Positions 7,480-16,255 of a stretch of DNA of 64,000 nt are shown here, piece after piece. This stretch comes from Sphingomonas sp. QA11 (GTDB lineage: Bacteria > Pseudomonadota > Alphaproteobacteria > Sphingomonadales > Sphingomonadaceae). The notes beneath the pieces were generated by a model, which was not told where the DNA came from, made no database searches, and saw only the letters and a list, made by a program, of their open reading frames with translations. The stretch lies in NCBI RefSeq assembly GCF_028473665.1, contig NZ_CP098774.1, positions 5,079,501-5,143,500 on the forward strand, given 5' to 3'. Position 1 is the first letter of the stretch; every line of letters starts with the position of its first letter. The position numbers and the translations under genes are program-made.

Positions 7480-7974
7480 ATGCGCGGCGGTATCTGGGTT
7501 CTCAACATCTTCGCTGCCATCTGGTTCATGGTGGGCGCGGTCGGTTCCGGGTTGCCATTGCCGGTGCTGGCTGTCGCGGCGGTCATTTCGGGGGCGCTGA
7601 TCGGCTGGGGCCTTCGCACGACCGGCGCCGAACCATCGCGCAACCCGAATGTCGGCCGGCTGGTCGGTATCTGGAGCGCGGTCGAAGGCGTGGCGATCTT
7701 CGTCGCGGCCAATGTCTGCATGAATATCGGGGCACAGGATGCGGTCGCGCCAGTGATCGCGATCGTCGTCGGGCTGCATTTCCTGCCGCTCGCGCGCGGT
7801 ATCCCGTTGCCGCTCTACTATGCGACCGGCGCTGCGCTGGTCGTGCTCGGCCTCGCCGCGTTGCTGTTGCCGGGGGCGGAGCGCGTGGGCGTCACCGGTC
7901 TCGGCGCCGCGGCGATCCTGTGGGCCAGCTGTGTCCTGTTGATCCGGCAGGCACAGGCGTGGCGCGCTGGCTGA
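7480..7974 (+). CDS. Hypothetical integral membrane protein
   Basis: This 164-residue, strongly hydrophobic protein has about five membrane segments (for example IWVLNIFAAIWFMVGAV, LPVLAVAAVISGALIGW, VEGVAIFVAANVC, YATGAALVVLGLAALLL, AAAILWASCVLLI). I recognise no family. It is the only plus-strand gene inside the long minus-strand block. Its stop codon abuts the rbfA stop exactly (TGA followed by TCA, convergent), leaving no room for a terminator. Confidence 0.7.
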   Translation: MRGGIWVLNIFAAIWFMVGAVGSGLPLPVLAVAAVISGALIGWGLRTTGAEPSRNPNVGRLVGIWSAVEGVAIFVAANVCMNIGAQDAVAPVIAIVVGLHFLPLARGIPLPLYYATGAALVVLGLAALLLPGAERVGVTGLGAAAILWASCVLLIRQAQAWRAG

Positions 7975-8376
7975 TCAGCCCTCGTCGTCCTGCTCCAGGT
8001 CGCGCGCGACATGCGGATCGCGCAGCAGCCTGTCGATATGGCTGCCCTCGTCGAAGCTCTCGTCGGCGATGAACTTCAGCTTGGCGGCGTAGCGCGTGTT
8101 CACCCGCGCGGCGACCTCCCGCTGAAGATAGGCGGTGTTGGTGCGCAGCGCCTTCAGCACCGCTTCCTCGTCCTTGCCGAGCAGCGGCTTGATGAAGACG
8201 GTGGCGTGGCGCAGGTCCGGGGACATGCGCACCTCGGTAACGGTGACGACATGCTTCGCCAGCGTCTCGTCATGCACGTCGCCGCGCGCGAGAATCTCGG
8301 CGAGCGTGTGGCGCACCTGCTCGCCGACGCGGAGGATGCGAACTGAGCGGGTCTCGGGGGTTTCTGCGGGTCTCAT
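7975..8376 (-). CDS. rbfA: 30S ribosome-binding factor A
   Basis: RbfA is a late 16S maturation factor. The chosen start MRPAETPETRSVRILRVGEQ gives 133 residues and the KH-like fold segments VRILRVGEQVRHTLAEIL, VTVTEVRMSPDLRHATVFI, LQREVAARVNTRYAAKLKF and DEGSHIDRLL. It ends in an acidic tail. It overlaps the upstream lipoprotein gene by ATGA (8373-8376) and belongs to the rimP-nusA-infB operon. In most relatives truB follows directly; here about 3 kb of other genes intervene. Confidence 0.97.
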   Translation of the reverse strand: MRPAETPETRSVRILRVGEQVRHTLAEILARGDVHDETLAKHVVTVTEVRMSPDLRHATVFIKPLLGKDEEAVLKALRTNTAYLQREVAARVNTRYAAKLKFIADESFDEGSHIDRLLRDPHVARDLEQDDEG

Positions 8377-8774
8377 CGGTTCACCATACATTCGGGGGGG
8401 AGCGTCAGCCCGACCATGTTGAAGTCGCGATAGGTGATCGTGACCGGCTCGCCACCCCAGAGCGGTTTCCATTCAGTCTCGCGCTTCGTCGGCACCGCGG
8501 AAAGATGGCTGATCGTCAGCGCGCGCGGGCCGGTCCAGCGCAATATGACGCAATCGCGCATATGGCTTCGATACACTGCCGAACGGGTGAAGAGCCAGCC
8601 CGACTGAAGAAAGACATAGGTGTCCTTCCTGTCGAGCACCGGCGCATCATATTCGGCGGTCGCGATATACTGGCCGTCGCGCGATGCCGCCCGCTGCCAC
8701 TCGATCGTCGGTTCGCCGCAGCCGGCCAGCACCAGGCCAAGGCCCAGTGCCGCGCCGGTCCGCAACCGAATCAT
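8373..8774 (-). CDS. Hypothetical lipoprotein
   Basis: Starting at MIRLRTGAALGLGLVLAGCG the protein has a lipoprotein signal with lipobox LAGC, so the mature form of about 115 residues should be anchored through Cys. It has WQRAASRDGQYIATAEY, SGWLFTRSAVY, C-VILRW-GPR and CMVNR. No family is recognised with confidence. It sits between infB (stop at 8776) and rbfA, with a 4-nt overlap with rbfA, an unusual place for an envelope protein. Confidence 0.72.
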   Translation of the reverse strand: MIRLRTGAALGLGLVLAGCGEPTIEWQRAASRDGQYIATAEYDAPVLDRKDTYVFLQSGWLFTRSAVYRSHMRDCVILRWTGPRALTISHLSAVPTKRETEWKPLWGGEPVTITYRDFNMVGLTLPPECMVNR

Positions 8775-8775
8775 C

Positions 8776-11520
8776 CTACAGCGTCCGTTCGCGCAACTCG
8801 ACTTCATAGGTTTCGAGGAAGTCGCCCGGCTTGATGTCGGTGTGGCTGGCGAAGGTCACGCCGCACTCGAGCCCGGCGCGAACCTCGGCCACATCGTCCT
8901 TGAAGCGCCGCAGCGACGCGATTTCGCCATTGTAGATGATGACGTCGTCGCGCGTGATGCGGGCCTTCAATGCCTTGCGGATATAGCCATCGACCACCAG
9001 CAGGCCGGCGGCGCGGCCATGCTTGCCGGCCGAGAAGACCTCGCGGATTTCGGCACGGCCGACGACCGTCTCGAACGCCTCGGGGCCAAGCTCGCCCGCC
9101 ATGCCGGCGCGGATCTCGTCGATCAGGTCGTAGATCACGTCATAATATTTGAGCGCGACCTTCTGCCGCTCGGCGATCTCGCGTGCCTTGGCGTTGGCGC
9201 GGACGTTGAAGCCGATGATCGGCGCGCCCGACGCGCCCGCCAGGGTGACGTCGCTCTCGGTGATGCCGCCGACGCCCGAATGCAGCACGCGGGCCTTGAT
9301 GTCGTCGGTCGAGATCTTGTTGATCGAATTGACGATCGCCTCGACCGAGCCCTGCGTATCGGCCTTGACGACGAGCGGATATTCGATCGCCTGCTTGTCC
9401 TTGAGCGCCGAGAACATGCTCTCGAGGCTGGCCGGAGCCGATGTGGTGCGCTTGCTGGTGATCACGCTCTGGCGATATTCAGCGACCTCGCGGGCACGAG
9501 CCTCGTTCTCGACCACCGACAGCGGATCGCCCGCGCGCGGTACGCCCGACAGGCCAAGCACCTCGACCGGCATCGACGGACCGGCTTCCTTGATCTGCTG
9601 GCCCTTGTCGTTGGTCATCGCGCGGACCTTGCCGCTCTCGGCACCGACGACGAACACGTCGCCGACCTTCAGGGTGCCGCGATTGACCAGGATCGTCGCC
9701 ACGGGGCCACGCCCCTTGTCGAGCTTCGCCTCGATCACGGTGCCTTCCGCGGCGCGATCCGGGTTGGCGCGGAGCTCGAGCAGTTCGGCCTGGAGCTGGA
9801 TCTTCTCGATCAGTTCGTCGAGCCCGGTCTTCTTGAGCGCGGATACCTCGACGTCCTGGACGTCGCCCGACATCTCCTCGACGACGACTTCATACTGAAG
9901 CAGCGCCTCGCGGACCTTTTGCGGATTGGCCTCGGGCTTGTCGACCTTGTTGATCGCCACGATCATCGGCACGCCGGCCGCCTTGGTGTGGCTGATCGCC
10001 TCGATCGTCTGGGGCTTCAGGCCGTCATCGGCCGCCACGACCAGCACCACGATATCCGTGACGTTGGCGCCGCGCGCGCGCATTTCGGTGAAGGCCTCAT
10101 GGCCGGGCGTGTCGAGGAAGGTGATCTTCGACTTGTCCTTCAGCGTGACCTGATAGGCGCCGATATGCTGGGTGATGCCGCCAGCCTCGCCCTTAACCAC
10201 GTCGGTGCCGCGAAGGGCATCGAGCAGCGAGGTCTTGCCGTGGTCGACATGGCCCATGATCGTCACGACCGGCGGGCGCGGCTGCAGCGTCTCCTCGGCA
10301 TCGGCATCGGTCTCGATCGCGAGATCGATGTCCGAATCGCTGACGCGGGTGATGTTGTGGCCGAACTCGGTCACCAGCAGCTCGGCGGTGTCCTGGTCGA
10401 TCGTCGCGTTGATCGTGACGGGCATGCCCATCTTGAACAGCGCCTTGACCAGGTCGGCGCCCTTTTCCGCCATGCGGTTGGCGAGTTCCTGGACGGTGAT
10501 CGCCTCGGGCACGACGACGTCGCGGATCTGCTTGGCCTGCGCCTCGCGCGGGCCGCCCATCCGGCGATGCTCCTTCTCGCGGGCGCGCTTCAGCGCCGCG
10601 AGGCTGCGGGCACGGGCACCGTCACCCTCGCCCAGGGCGCGGTTGACGGTCAGCTTGCCGGCGGTGCGGCGGTCGTCGCCCTTGCGGTCGCGCTGCTGCG
10701 GACGGTTGGGGCTGTCGTTGACGGGCGCGCCCGGGCCGGGGCGCTTGGGTGCGGCCGAGCCCGACGGCGCCGGAGCCGGTGTGGCGGCTGCTGCCGGAGC
10801 GGGCGGCGGGGGCGGCGGACGCGGGCGCTCGGGGCGGGCGACCGGTGTGAAGAGGCGCGGCGCCGGCATGCGCGGATCAAGCGTCACGCTGATCGGTGTT
10901 GGCGGCGGCGGCGGCGGCGGTGCCGGCGGCGCAACCGGCGTCGGGGCGGGGGCTGCGACCGGCGCGGGTGCCGCCGTGGCGACGGGTGCCGGTTCGGCAC
11001 TGACAGGTGCCGGAGCAGATACCGGAGCCGCTGCGGGGGCGGGCTCCGGGGCCGGCACGGGATCGGGGGCGGCGGCCGAATCCGGGGCGTCGCCGGCACG
11101 GCGATTCTCCTCGGCCCGGCGGCGCTCTTCCTCGACTGCCTCAAGGCGCTCGCGCTCTTCGCGGCGGCGCGTTTCCTCGAGCGCGTTCATGCGCGATTCG
11201 TCGGCCTCGCGCAGCAGCTTGGCCTGAAGCTCCTGGCGCGACAGCAGGGAATTGGCGGGCGAGACGGGCGCGGGGCGCGGCGGCTCAGGCGCGCGCACCG
11301 GGGCAGCGGCGGCGGGCTCGGGGACCTGCACTTCTTCGACCGCGGGGGCCTCGGCCTCACCGGGGCGGCCCAGGATGCGCTTGCGCTTCACTTCCACGAC
11401 CACCGTGTTCGAGCGGCCATGGCTGAAGCTCTGCTTCACCTTGCCGGTCTCGACCGTGCGCTTCACCGACAGCGGTGCGCGCATGCCCAGTTTCGGCTTT
11501 TCGTTGTCGATATCGCTCAC
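8776..11520 (-). CDS. infB: Translation initiation factor IF-2
   Basis: IF-2 is the GTPase that brings initiator tRNA to the 30S subunit. The 914-residue protein has the alphaproteobacterial N-terminus (VKRTVETGKVKQSFSHGRS), a charged and then very Pro/Ala-rich region (about residues 60-260), a second N-terminal domain, and the G domain from about residue 415 with GHVDHGKT, DTPGHEAF and NKVDKPEA. Domains II-IV follow, with AGAPIIGFNVR and the C-terminal ECGVTF. It is the core of the rimP-nusA-ylxR-infB operon. Confidence 0.98.
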   Translation of the reverse strand: MSDIDNEKPKLGMRAPLSVKRTVETGKVKQSFSHGRSNTVVVEVKRKRILGRPGEAEAPAVEEVQVPEPAAAAPVRAPEPPRPAPVSPANSLLSRQELQAKLLREADESRMNALEETRRREERERLEAVEEERRRAEENRRAGDAPDSAAAPDPVPAPEPAPAAAPVSAPAPVSAEPAPVATAAPAPVAAPAPTPVAPPAPPPPPPPTPISVTLDPRMPAPRLFTPVARPERPRPPPPPPAPAAAATPAPAPSGSAAPKRPGPGAPVNDSPNRPQQRDRKGDDRRTAGKLTVNRALGEGDGARARSLAALKRAREKEHRRMGGPREAQAKQIRDVVVPEAITVQELANRMAEKGADLVKALFKMGMPVTINATIDQDTAELLVTEFGHNITRVSDSDIDLAIETDADAEETLQPRPPVVTIMGHVDHGKTSLLDALRGTDVVKGEAGGITQHIGAYQVTLKDKSKITFLDTPGHEAFTEMRARGANVTDIVVLVVAADDGLKPQTIEAISHTKAAGVPMIVAINKVDKPEANPQKVREALLQYEVVVEEMSGDVQDVEVSALKKTGLDELIEKIQLQAELLELRANPDRAAEGTVIEAKLDKGRGPVATILVNRGTLKVGDVFVVGAESGKVRAMTNDKGQQIKEAGPSMPVEVLGLSGVPRAGDPLSVVENEARAREVAEYRQSVITSKRTTSAPASLESMFSALKDKQAIEYPLVVKADTQGSVEAIVNSINKISTDDIKARVLHSGVGGITESDVTLAGASGAPIIGFNVRANAKAREIAERQKVALKYYDVIYDLIDEIRAGMAGELGPEAFETVVGRAEIREVFSAGKHGRAAGLLVVDGYIRKALKARITRDDVIIYNGEIASLRRFKDDVAEVRAGLECGVTFASHTDIKPGDFLETYEVELRERTL

Positions 11521-11536
11521 TCAAATTCCTCGTAGG

Positions 11537-12247
11537 TCAATCTTCGGCCGTATCGGGCGTGCCACTGCCCGTCGGTTCGGTTTCAAACGGCGTTGCGCCC
11601 TGCGATATCGTTTCGCAAGGCGCTGTACTTGGGTCAGGGCCGATAAAATGCAGCCAGCGATGGAGCGCTTCGCCCACCCGCTTCGCCGCATCGGGATCAG
11701 TCAGGCCTATGTGTACCACATTCTGGCGGCCTAGTGCCACGGCCAATATGGTGCGCGATACCGGCAGCGCCAAGCCCCTCAGGCCGCTGCCTTCCTCGTC
11801 GTTGCCGACGCGCCAGGCCTGGTCGAGCTTGCGGTTGCCGTCCTCGCCCGCATCGGCGGCGTGAAGCAGCAGGCGCAGCTTGCCGGAACGGGCGGCGGTC
11901 TCGATCCGGTCCGAACCGATCAGCAGCCCGCCTGAACGGGATTCGAGGCCGAGCCGGTCGAGCGCGGCGCGTTCCAGCGCCGCTTCGACCAGCGCGGGCA
12001 GGTCGTCCGGAATCAGCACCGGCCCGGTCTTGAACGCACGGGCGAGCGCGCCCTTGAGCCTGCCCTTGGCCATCGCGGTTTCCAGCTCGGCACGCGTCAC
12101 GCCGACCCACGCGCCGCGGCCGGGGGCCTTGGCGCGGACATCGGGCAGGACATGGCCGTCGGGCGACAGCGCGAGGCGCACAAGCGCCTGACGCGGCGCG
12201 CGCTCGCCGAGCAGGATGCAGCGGCGGATCGGGTCTGCGGCGGTCAT
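11537..12247 (-). CDS. YlxR-domain RNA-binding protein (DUF448 plus L7Ae-like region)
   Basis: The N-terminal 85 residues match YlxR/RnpM: RRCILLGERAPRQALVRLA, AKAPGRGAWVG and a basic helix ending AFKTGP. The rest (residues 90-200) is compatible with the L7Ae-like ribosomal fold often fused in alphaproteobacteria (LGLESRSGGLLIGSDRIETA). YlxR homologues bind RNase P RNA or other RNA. The last 35 residues are low complexity. Its place between nusA and infB is standard; here a tautomerase gene is inserted between it and nusA. Confidence 0.9.
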   Translation of the reverse strand: MTAADPIRRCILLGERAPRQALVRLALSPDGHVLPDVRAKAPGRGAWVGVTRAELETAMAKGRLKGALARAFKTGPVLIPDDLPALVEAALERAALDRLGLESRSGGLLIGSDRIETAARSGKLRLLLHAADAGEDGNRKLDQAWRVGNDEEGSGLRGLALPVSRTILAVALGRQNVVHIGLTDPDAAKRVGEALHRWLHFIGPDPSTAPCETISQGATPFETEPTGSGTPDTAED

Positions 12248-12272
12248 TGGGCGAGCTCTTTCGCCACAATCG

Positions 12273-12300
12273 CCATGCCGGGCTTGTTCCGGGGTGACGG
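12273..12300. repeat. Decayed half copy of palindromic family B
   Basis: GCCATGCCGGGCTTGTTCCG followed by GGGTGACGG resembles the left arm of family B with several changes. It lies in the 132-base gap between the tautomerase and ylxR, which otherwise holds only a small CCGAAACCGGGTCC inverted repeat. Confidence 0.45.
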
Positions 12301-12379
12301 AACGAGTCGAGCATGCGCGCGCGTCCCTGACCCGAAACCGGGTCCAGGACGACGAAGCGATGTCTGAAGCCCTAGCGCC

Positions 12380-12607
12380 TCATTGTGAGGGAACCGCATG
12401 TGCGTCCTCCCTCTTCGGTGCGTCGCGGTCAGCGATCAGCTGCCCGCCCGCGCCGTAATTCTCCGTGGCGACTTCCTCGATCACGATCTGCACCGCAGCC
12501 GGGTTCTTGCCGAGGCGCTCGACCAGCGAACGGGTCACGTCGGCGACGATCCCCGCCTTCTGGTCGTGCGTCGCGATGCCCGCGATCCGGATGCTGACGA
12601 ATGGCAT
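12380..12607 (-). CDS. 4-oxalocrotonate tautomerase family protein
   Basis: This 75-residue protein starts MPFVSIRIAG, so after Met removal Pro1 is the catalytic base of the tautomerase superfamily. The segment IVADVTRSLVERLGKNPAAVQIVIEEV and a Gly-rich turn (NYGAGGQL) also fit. Members tautomerise 2-hydroxymuconate or related enols, though many have unknown roles. It lies 6 nt downstream of nusA within the nusA-infB operon, which is not a usual place for it in well-known genomes. Confidence 0.88.
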   Translation of the reverse strand: MPFVSIRIAGIATHDQKAGIVADVTRSLVERLGKNPAAVQIVIEEVATENYGAGGQLIADRDAPKREDAHAVPSQ

Positions 12608-12613
12608 CTGAGC

Positions 12614-14230
12614 TTATGCTTCCTCGTCCGTGGTCTCGGCGTCGGCGGCGGGTGCCTCCTCGTCCTCGAACCAGTGGGCACGCGCTGCCATGATGATCTC
12701 GTTGCCCTGCTCCTCGCTCAGGCCGTATTCGCCAAGCACGCCGCCCTTGTCCTCGGGGCGCTTGGGGGCGTCCTCGTTGCGGCGGCGCGGTTCCTGGCGC
12801 TTCTTCTGCACCAGCTCGTCGGTCGCGAGATCGGCCAGGTCGTCAAGCGTCTTGATGCCCGCCTTGCCGAGCGTGACCAGCATCGCCTCGGTGATGTACG
12901 GCATCGCGGCGAGATCGTCGGACACGCCCAGATCGCGGCGCAGCGTGCGGTTGGCTTCCTCGCGGCGCTCGAGCGCCTCGGTCGCGCGGCTCTGCAACTC
13001 GGCGGCGAGATCCTCGTCGAAGCCCTCGATCGAGGCGATTTCGTCGGCCTCGACATAGGCGACTTCTTCAAGCGCGCCGAAGCCCTCGGCGACCAGAAGC
13101 TGGGCCAGCGTCTCGTCGACGTCGAGCTCGGTCTGGAACATCTCGGTGCGCTCCAGGAATTCCTTCTGGCGCTTCTCGGACGCGTCGGCCTCGGTCAGGA
13201 TGTCGATCGCCTTGCCGGTGAGCTGGCTGGCGAGGCGGACATTCTGGCCGCGGCGGCCGATGGCGAGCGACAGCTGATCGTCGGGGACGACCACCTCGAT
13301 GCGGTCCTCTTCCTCGTCGATCACGACGCGCGACACCGATGCCGGTTGAAGCGCGTTGACGACGAAGGTCGCGGTGTCGGGCGACCAGGGGATGATGTCG
13401 ATCTTCTCGCCCTGCATTTCCTGCACGACAGCCTGGACCCGGCTGCCCTTCATGCCGACGCACGCGCCGACCGGATCGATCGAGCTGTCATGCGAGATGA
13501 CGCCGATCTTGGCGCGGCTGCCCGGGTCGCGGGCGGCTGCCTTGATCTCGATGATGCCGTCGTAGATTTCCGGCACTTCCTGCGCGAACAGCTTCTTCAT
13601 GAAATCGGGGTGCGCGCGGCTGAGGAAGATCTGCGGGCCGCGATTTTCGCGGCGCACGTTCAGGATTAGCGCGCGGATTCGGTCGTTGACGCGCACGATC
13701 TCGCGCGGGATCTGCGCGTCGCGGCGGATGACGCCTTCGGCGCGGCCCAAGTCGACCACGACATGGCCGAACTCGACGCGCTTCACCACGCCGGTGATGA
13801 TCTCGCCCATGCGGTCCTTGAATTCTTCGAACTGGCGCTCGCGCTCGGCATCGCGGACCTTCTGGAAGATCACCTGCTTGGCGGCCTGCGCCGCGATGCG
13901 GCCGAACTCGATCGGGGGCAGCGGATCGACGATATAATCGCCGACGACCGCGCCCGCCTGGAGCTTCTGCGCTTCCTTCAGGTTCACCTGCTTGAAATAA
14001 TCGTCGACCGCCTCGACCACTTCGACGACGCGCCACAGGCGCAGGTCGCCGGAGTTCGGATCGAGCTTGGCGCGAATGTCGTTCTCGGCACCGTAGCGGG
14101 CACGGGCGGCGCGCTGGATCGCGTCCTCCATCGCCTCGATCACGATGCCCTTGTCGATCATCTTCTCGGCGGCGACGGCATTCGCGATCGCGATCAGCTC
14201 TGCCTTGTTGGCGGAAACGGCGGTGGCCAT
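12614..14230 (-). CDS. nusA: Transcription termination/antitermination factor NusA
   Basis: NusA binds RNA polymerase and modulates pausing, termination and antitermination. The 538 residues show the N-terminal polymerase-binding domain (AELIAIANAVAAEKMIDKGIVIEAMEDA), an S1 domain (GEIITGVVKRVEFGHVVVDLG), tandem KH domains (DPVGACVGMKGSRVQAVVQEM and AIGRRGQNVRLASQLTG), and two helix-hairpin-helix acidic repeats, followed by a charged alphaproteobacterial tail. The start overlaps the rimP stop by one base (TGATG). Confidence 0.98.
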   Translation of the reverse strand: MATAVSANKAELIAIANAVAAEKMIDKGIVIEAMEDAIQRAARARYGAENDIRAKLDPNSGDLRLWRVVEVVEAVDDYFKQVNLKEAQKLQAGAVVGDYIVDPLPPIEFGRIAAQAAKQVIFQKVRDAERERQFEEFKDRMGEIITGVVKRVEFGHVVVDLGRAEGVIRRDAQIPREIVRVNDRIRALILNVRRENRGPQIFLSRAHPDFMKKLFAQEVPEIYDGIIEIKAAARDPGSRAKIGVISHDSSIDPVGACVGMKGSRVQAVVQEMQGEKIDIIPWSPDTATFVVNALQPASVSRVVIDEEEDRIEVVVPDDQLSLAIGRRGQNVRLASQLTGKAIDILTEADASEKRQKEFLERTEMFQTELDVDETLAQLLVAEGFGALEEVAYVEADEIASIEGFDEDLAAELQSRATEALERREEANRTLRRDLGVSDDLAAMPYITEAMLVTLGKAGIKTLDDLADLATDELVQKKRQEPRRRNEDAPKRPEDKGGVLGEYGLSEEQGNEIIMAARAHWFEDEEAPAADAETTDEEA

Positions 14231-14811
14231 CAGTCTTGCCCTTCGTTCATGATATCGTCCGGGTTGCGTTCGGCGCCTTCCGGCGCCTCTTCTTCGAATT
14301 CTTCTTCCTCGACGCCTTCGGTCGAGAGCGGCCGGGTGGAGGCGATCAGCGCGTCGGTCAGCAGCAGCTTCGCGTTCGCGACCTGGTCGAAGCCGATCGT
14401 CATCGGCTCGTGCTTGTTGACGTCGATGGTGATGCGCCCGTCCTCGACACCCTTCAAGATGCCGGTGAGCTGTTTGCGGCCATCGACGGGCGCGGCGAGA
14501 TGGACGCGCGCCTCATGCCCTGCCCAGTCCTGGAAATCCTTGAGCCGGGTCAGCGGACGGTCGATGCCCGGCGAGCTGACCTCGAGGCGATAGGCCTCCT
14601 CGATCGGATCCTTCTCGTCGAACAGGTCGGAGATGCGGCGCGACAGTTCGGCGCAATCGTCGATGGTGAGCTGGCGGGTATCGGGTCGCTCGGCCATCAC
14701 CTGCAAGGTCAGGTCGTCACGATTGCCGAACATCTTCACGCGCACGAGGTCGAAGCCCAGGGCGTTCGCCTCGGGCTCGATCAGGTGGGTAAGCTTCGCG
14801 ATGTCCGTCAT
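14230..14811 (-). CDS. rimP: Ribosome maturation factor RimP
   Basis: RimP assists 30S assembly. The 193-residue protein has IEPEANALGFDLVRVK, the acidic MAERPDTRQLTIDDCAELSRRISDLFDEKDPIEEAYRLEVSSPGIDRPL region and a C-terminal SH3-like domain (GRKQLTGILKGVEDGRITI). A long acidic tail (EEEEFEEEAPEG) extends past the usual end. It is the first gene of the operon, and a possible promoter lies about 85 bases upstream. No strong ribosome binding site is visible at the ATG. Confidence 0.97.
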   Translation of the reverse strand: MTDIAKLTHLIEPEANALGFDLVRVKMFGNRDDLTLQVMAERPDTRQLTIDDCAELSRRISDLFDEKDPIEEAYRLEVSSPGIDRPLTRLKDFQDWAGHEARVHLAAPVDGRKQLTGILKGVEDGRITIDVNKHEPMTIGFDQVANAKLLLTDALIASTRPLSTEGVEEEEFEEEAPEGAERNPDDIMNEGQD

Positions 14812-14893
14812 CAGATTTGAAACATGCCTTTTCGTCGCCGGGACCGTGTGGCCTCGACCTCTTCACCCATAACGATGTAGAGAATATGAGGGC

Positions 14894-14922
14894 GATATAC
14901 GGCGGGTTGGCCCGCGCGGCAA
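14894..14922 (-). promoter_or_regulatory. Putative promoter of the rimP-nusA-infB operon
   Basis: On the minus strand TTGCCG and TATATC are separated by 17 bases, upstream of rimP. The resulting leader would be about 75 bases. A second dyad (CGCCTAA...TTAGGCG, 14993-15024) lies farther upstream in the same 257-base divergent gap. The match is modest. Confidence 0.4.
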
Positions 14923-15068
14923 GGCCCCATGGTCAGGCGCGGGCAAATGGGAGGTCGCCTGCCTTGATCCTGCGAGTCGATCCTATAGGTTCCGCCTAAC
15001 TCCGCGCCCCCGGGGATTTAGGCGAATCGCCCCACGCGACGGATTCATTCGAACGAGAGGCTGCCGGC

Positions 15069-16220
15069 ATGACCCGATTCTCTTCCTACGCCCTGTTGCC
15101 GCTGTGCACGATCGTCGCTGCCGCCTGCTCCGCCTCGACCGCCCCGGCACAGGACGCGGCCAGCACCGTGGCCAAGCCCTTTACCGAAACAGTGATGGCT
15201 GATTTCGATTCGCCCTGGGCGATGACCTTCCTGCCCGATGGCCGGCTGCTGGTGACCGAAAAGGCCGGCAAGATTCAGATCGCCTCCGCCGACATGAAAA
15301 CGATCGGGACGTTGGCGACGATCCCCGGCGTCGACAGCGCGGGGCAGGGCGGGCTGATGGACGTTGTGCTGTCGCCGGGCTTCACGAAGGATCGCCTCGT
15401 CTATTTCAGCTTCTCGGAACAGCGCGAGGGCGGCAAGGCAGTGGCGCTGGCGCGCGGACGGTTCGACGAGACGGGCGCGGCGCCTTCGCTGGCCGATATC
15501 TCGGTGATCTTCCGCGCCAGCCCCGCGGTCGAGGGCAATGGGCATTATTCGGGCCGGATCGCCTTCTCGCCCGACGGCCGGCATCTGTTCTTCACCAATG
15601 GCGAGCGCCAGAAATTCGACCCGGCGCAGGACCTGACGATGACGCTCGGCAAGGTGCTTCGCCTTACGCCGGACGGGAAGCCGGCACCGGGCAACCCCTT
15701 TGCCGGGCAGACCGGCGCACGGCCGGAAATCTGGTCCTATGGGCATCGGAACCTGCTTGGCATCGCGTTCGACGCGCAGGGCAATCTGTGGGAGCAGGAG
15801 ATGGGGCCGAAGGGCGGCGACGAGATCAACCTGATCCTGCCCGGCCGGAACTATGGCTATCCCAAGGTCTCGAACGGCAGCCATTATGACGACCGGGACA
15901 TTCCCGATCATGCGCCCGGCGACGGGTTCGAGGCGCCCAAGGTGTGGTGGAACCCGTCAATCTCGCCGGGCGGGCTGATGATCTACTCGGGCGACATGTT
16001 CCCGGCGTGGAAGGGCGACGCGTTCGTCGGCGGGCTTTCCAGCGAGTCGCTGCTGCGCATCGACCTGGACGGGACCAGCGCGAAGAAGGGCGATCAATGG
16101 CCGATGGGCGCGCGCATCCGCGAGGCGGAGCAGGGGCCCGACGGCGCGATCTGGCTGATCGAGGACGGTCAGCGTGGCGCGAACGGCCGGCTGATCAAGC
16201 TTACGCCGGCCAAGGCCTGA
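15069..16220 (+). CDS. PQQ-dependent sugar dehydrogenase-like beta-propeller protein (paralogue 1)
   Basis: This 383-residue exported protein belongs to the soluble glucose dehydrogenase/aldose sugar dehydrogenase (YliI) family, six-bladed propellers that bind PQQ and Ca in the periplasm. The signal region LLPLCTIVAAACSAS has a possible lipobox (AAAC). Family motifs include FDSPWAMTFLPDGRLLVTEKAGK, GHYSGRIAFSPDG (with the His expected as catalytic base), AQDLTMTLGKVLRL, EIWSYGHRNLLG, GPKGGDEINLI and NYGYPKVS-G. A related gene follows 35 bases downstream, probably co-transcribed. Confidence 0.9.
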   Translation: MTRFSSYALLPLCTIVAAACSASTAPAQDAASTVAKPFTETVMADFDSPWAMTFLPDGRLLVTEKAGKIQIASADMKTIGTLATIPGVDSAGQGGLMDVVLSPGFTKDRLVYFSFSEQREGGKAVALARGRFDETGAAPSLADISVIFRASPAVEGNGHYSGRIAFSPDGRHLFFTNGERQKFDPAQDLTMTLGKVLRLTPDGKPAPGNPFAGQTGARPEIWSYGHRNLLGIAFDAQGNLWEQEMGPKGGDEINLILPGRNYGYPKVSNGSHYDDRDIPDHAPGDGFEAPKVWWNPSISPGGLMIYSGDMFPAWKGDAFVGGLSSESLLRIDLDGTSAKKGDQWPMGARIREAEQGPDGAIWLIEDGQRGANGRLIKLTPAKA

Positions 16221-16255
16221 CGCTACACTGCGGGGGTTCCCGTCGAAACCTCCCC

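Noticed and set aside
8620..11535. A 971-codon open frame antisense to infB
   Set aside because: It is the shadow of the IF-2 gene; composition follows the opposite strand codon bias and it crosses the start and stop of infB and the lipoprotein gene.
14812..15068. Possible tRNA or riboswitch upstream of rimP
   Set aside because: I looked for a cloverleaf and for a T-arm GTTCGANTC and found neither; only a small dyad and a weak promoter remain.
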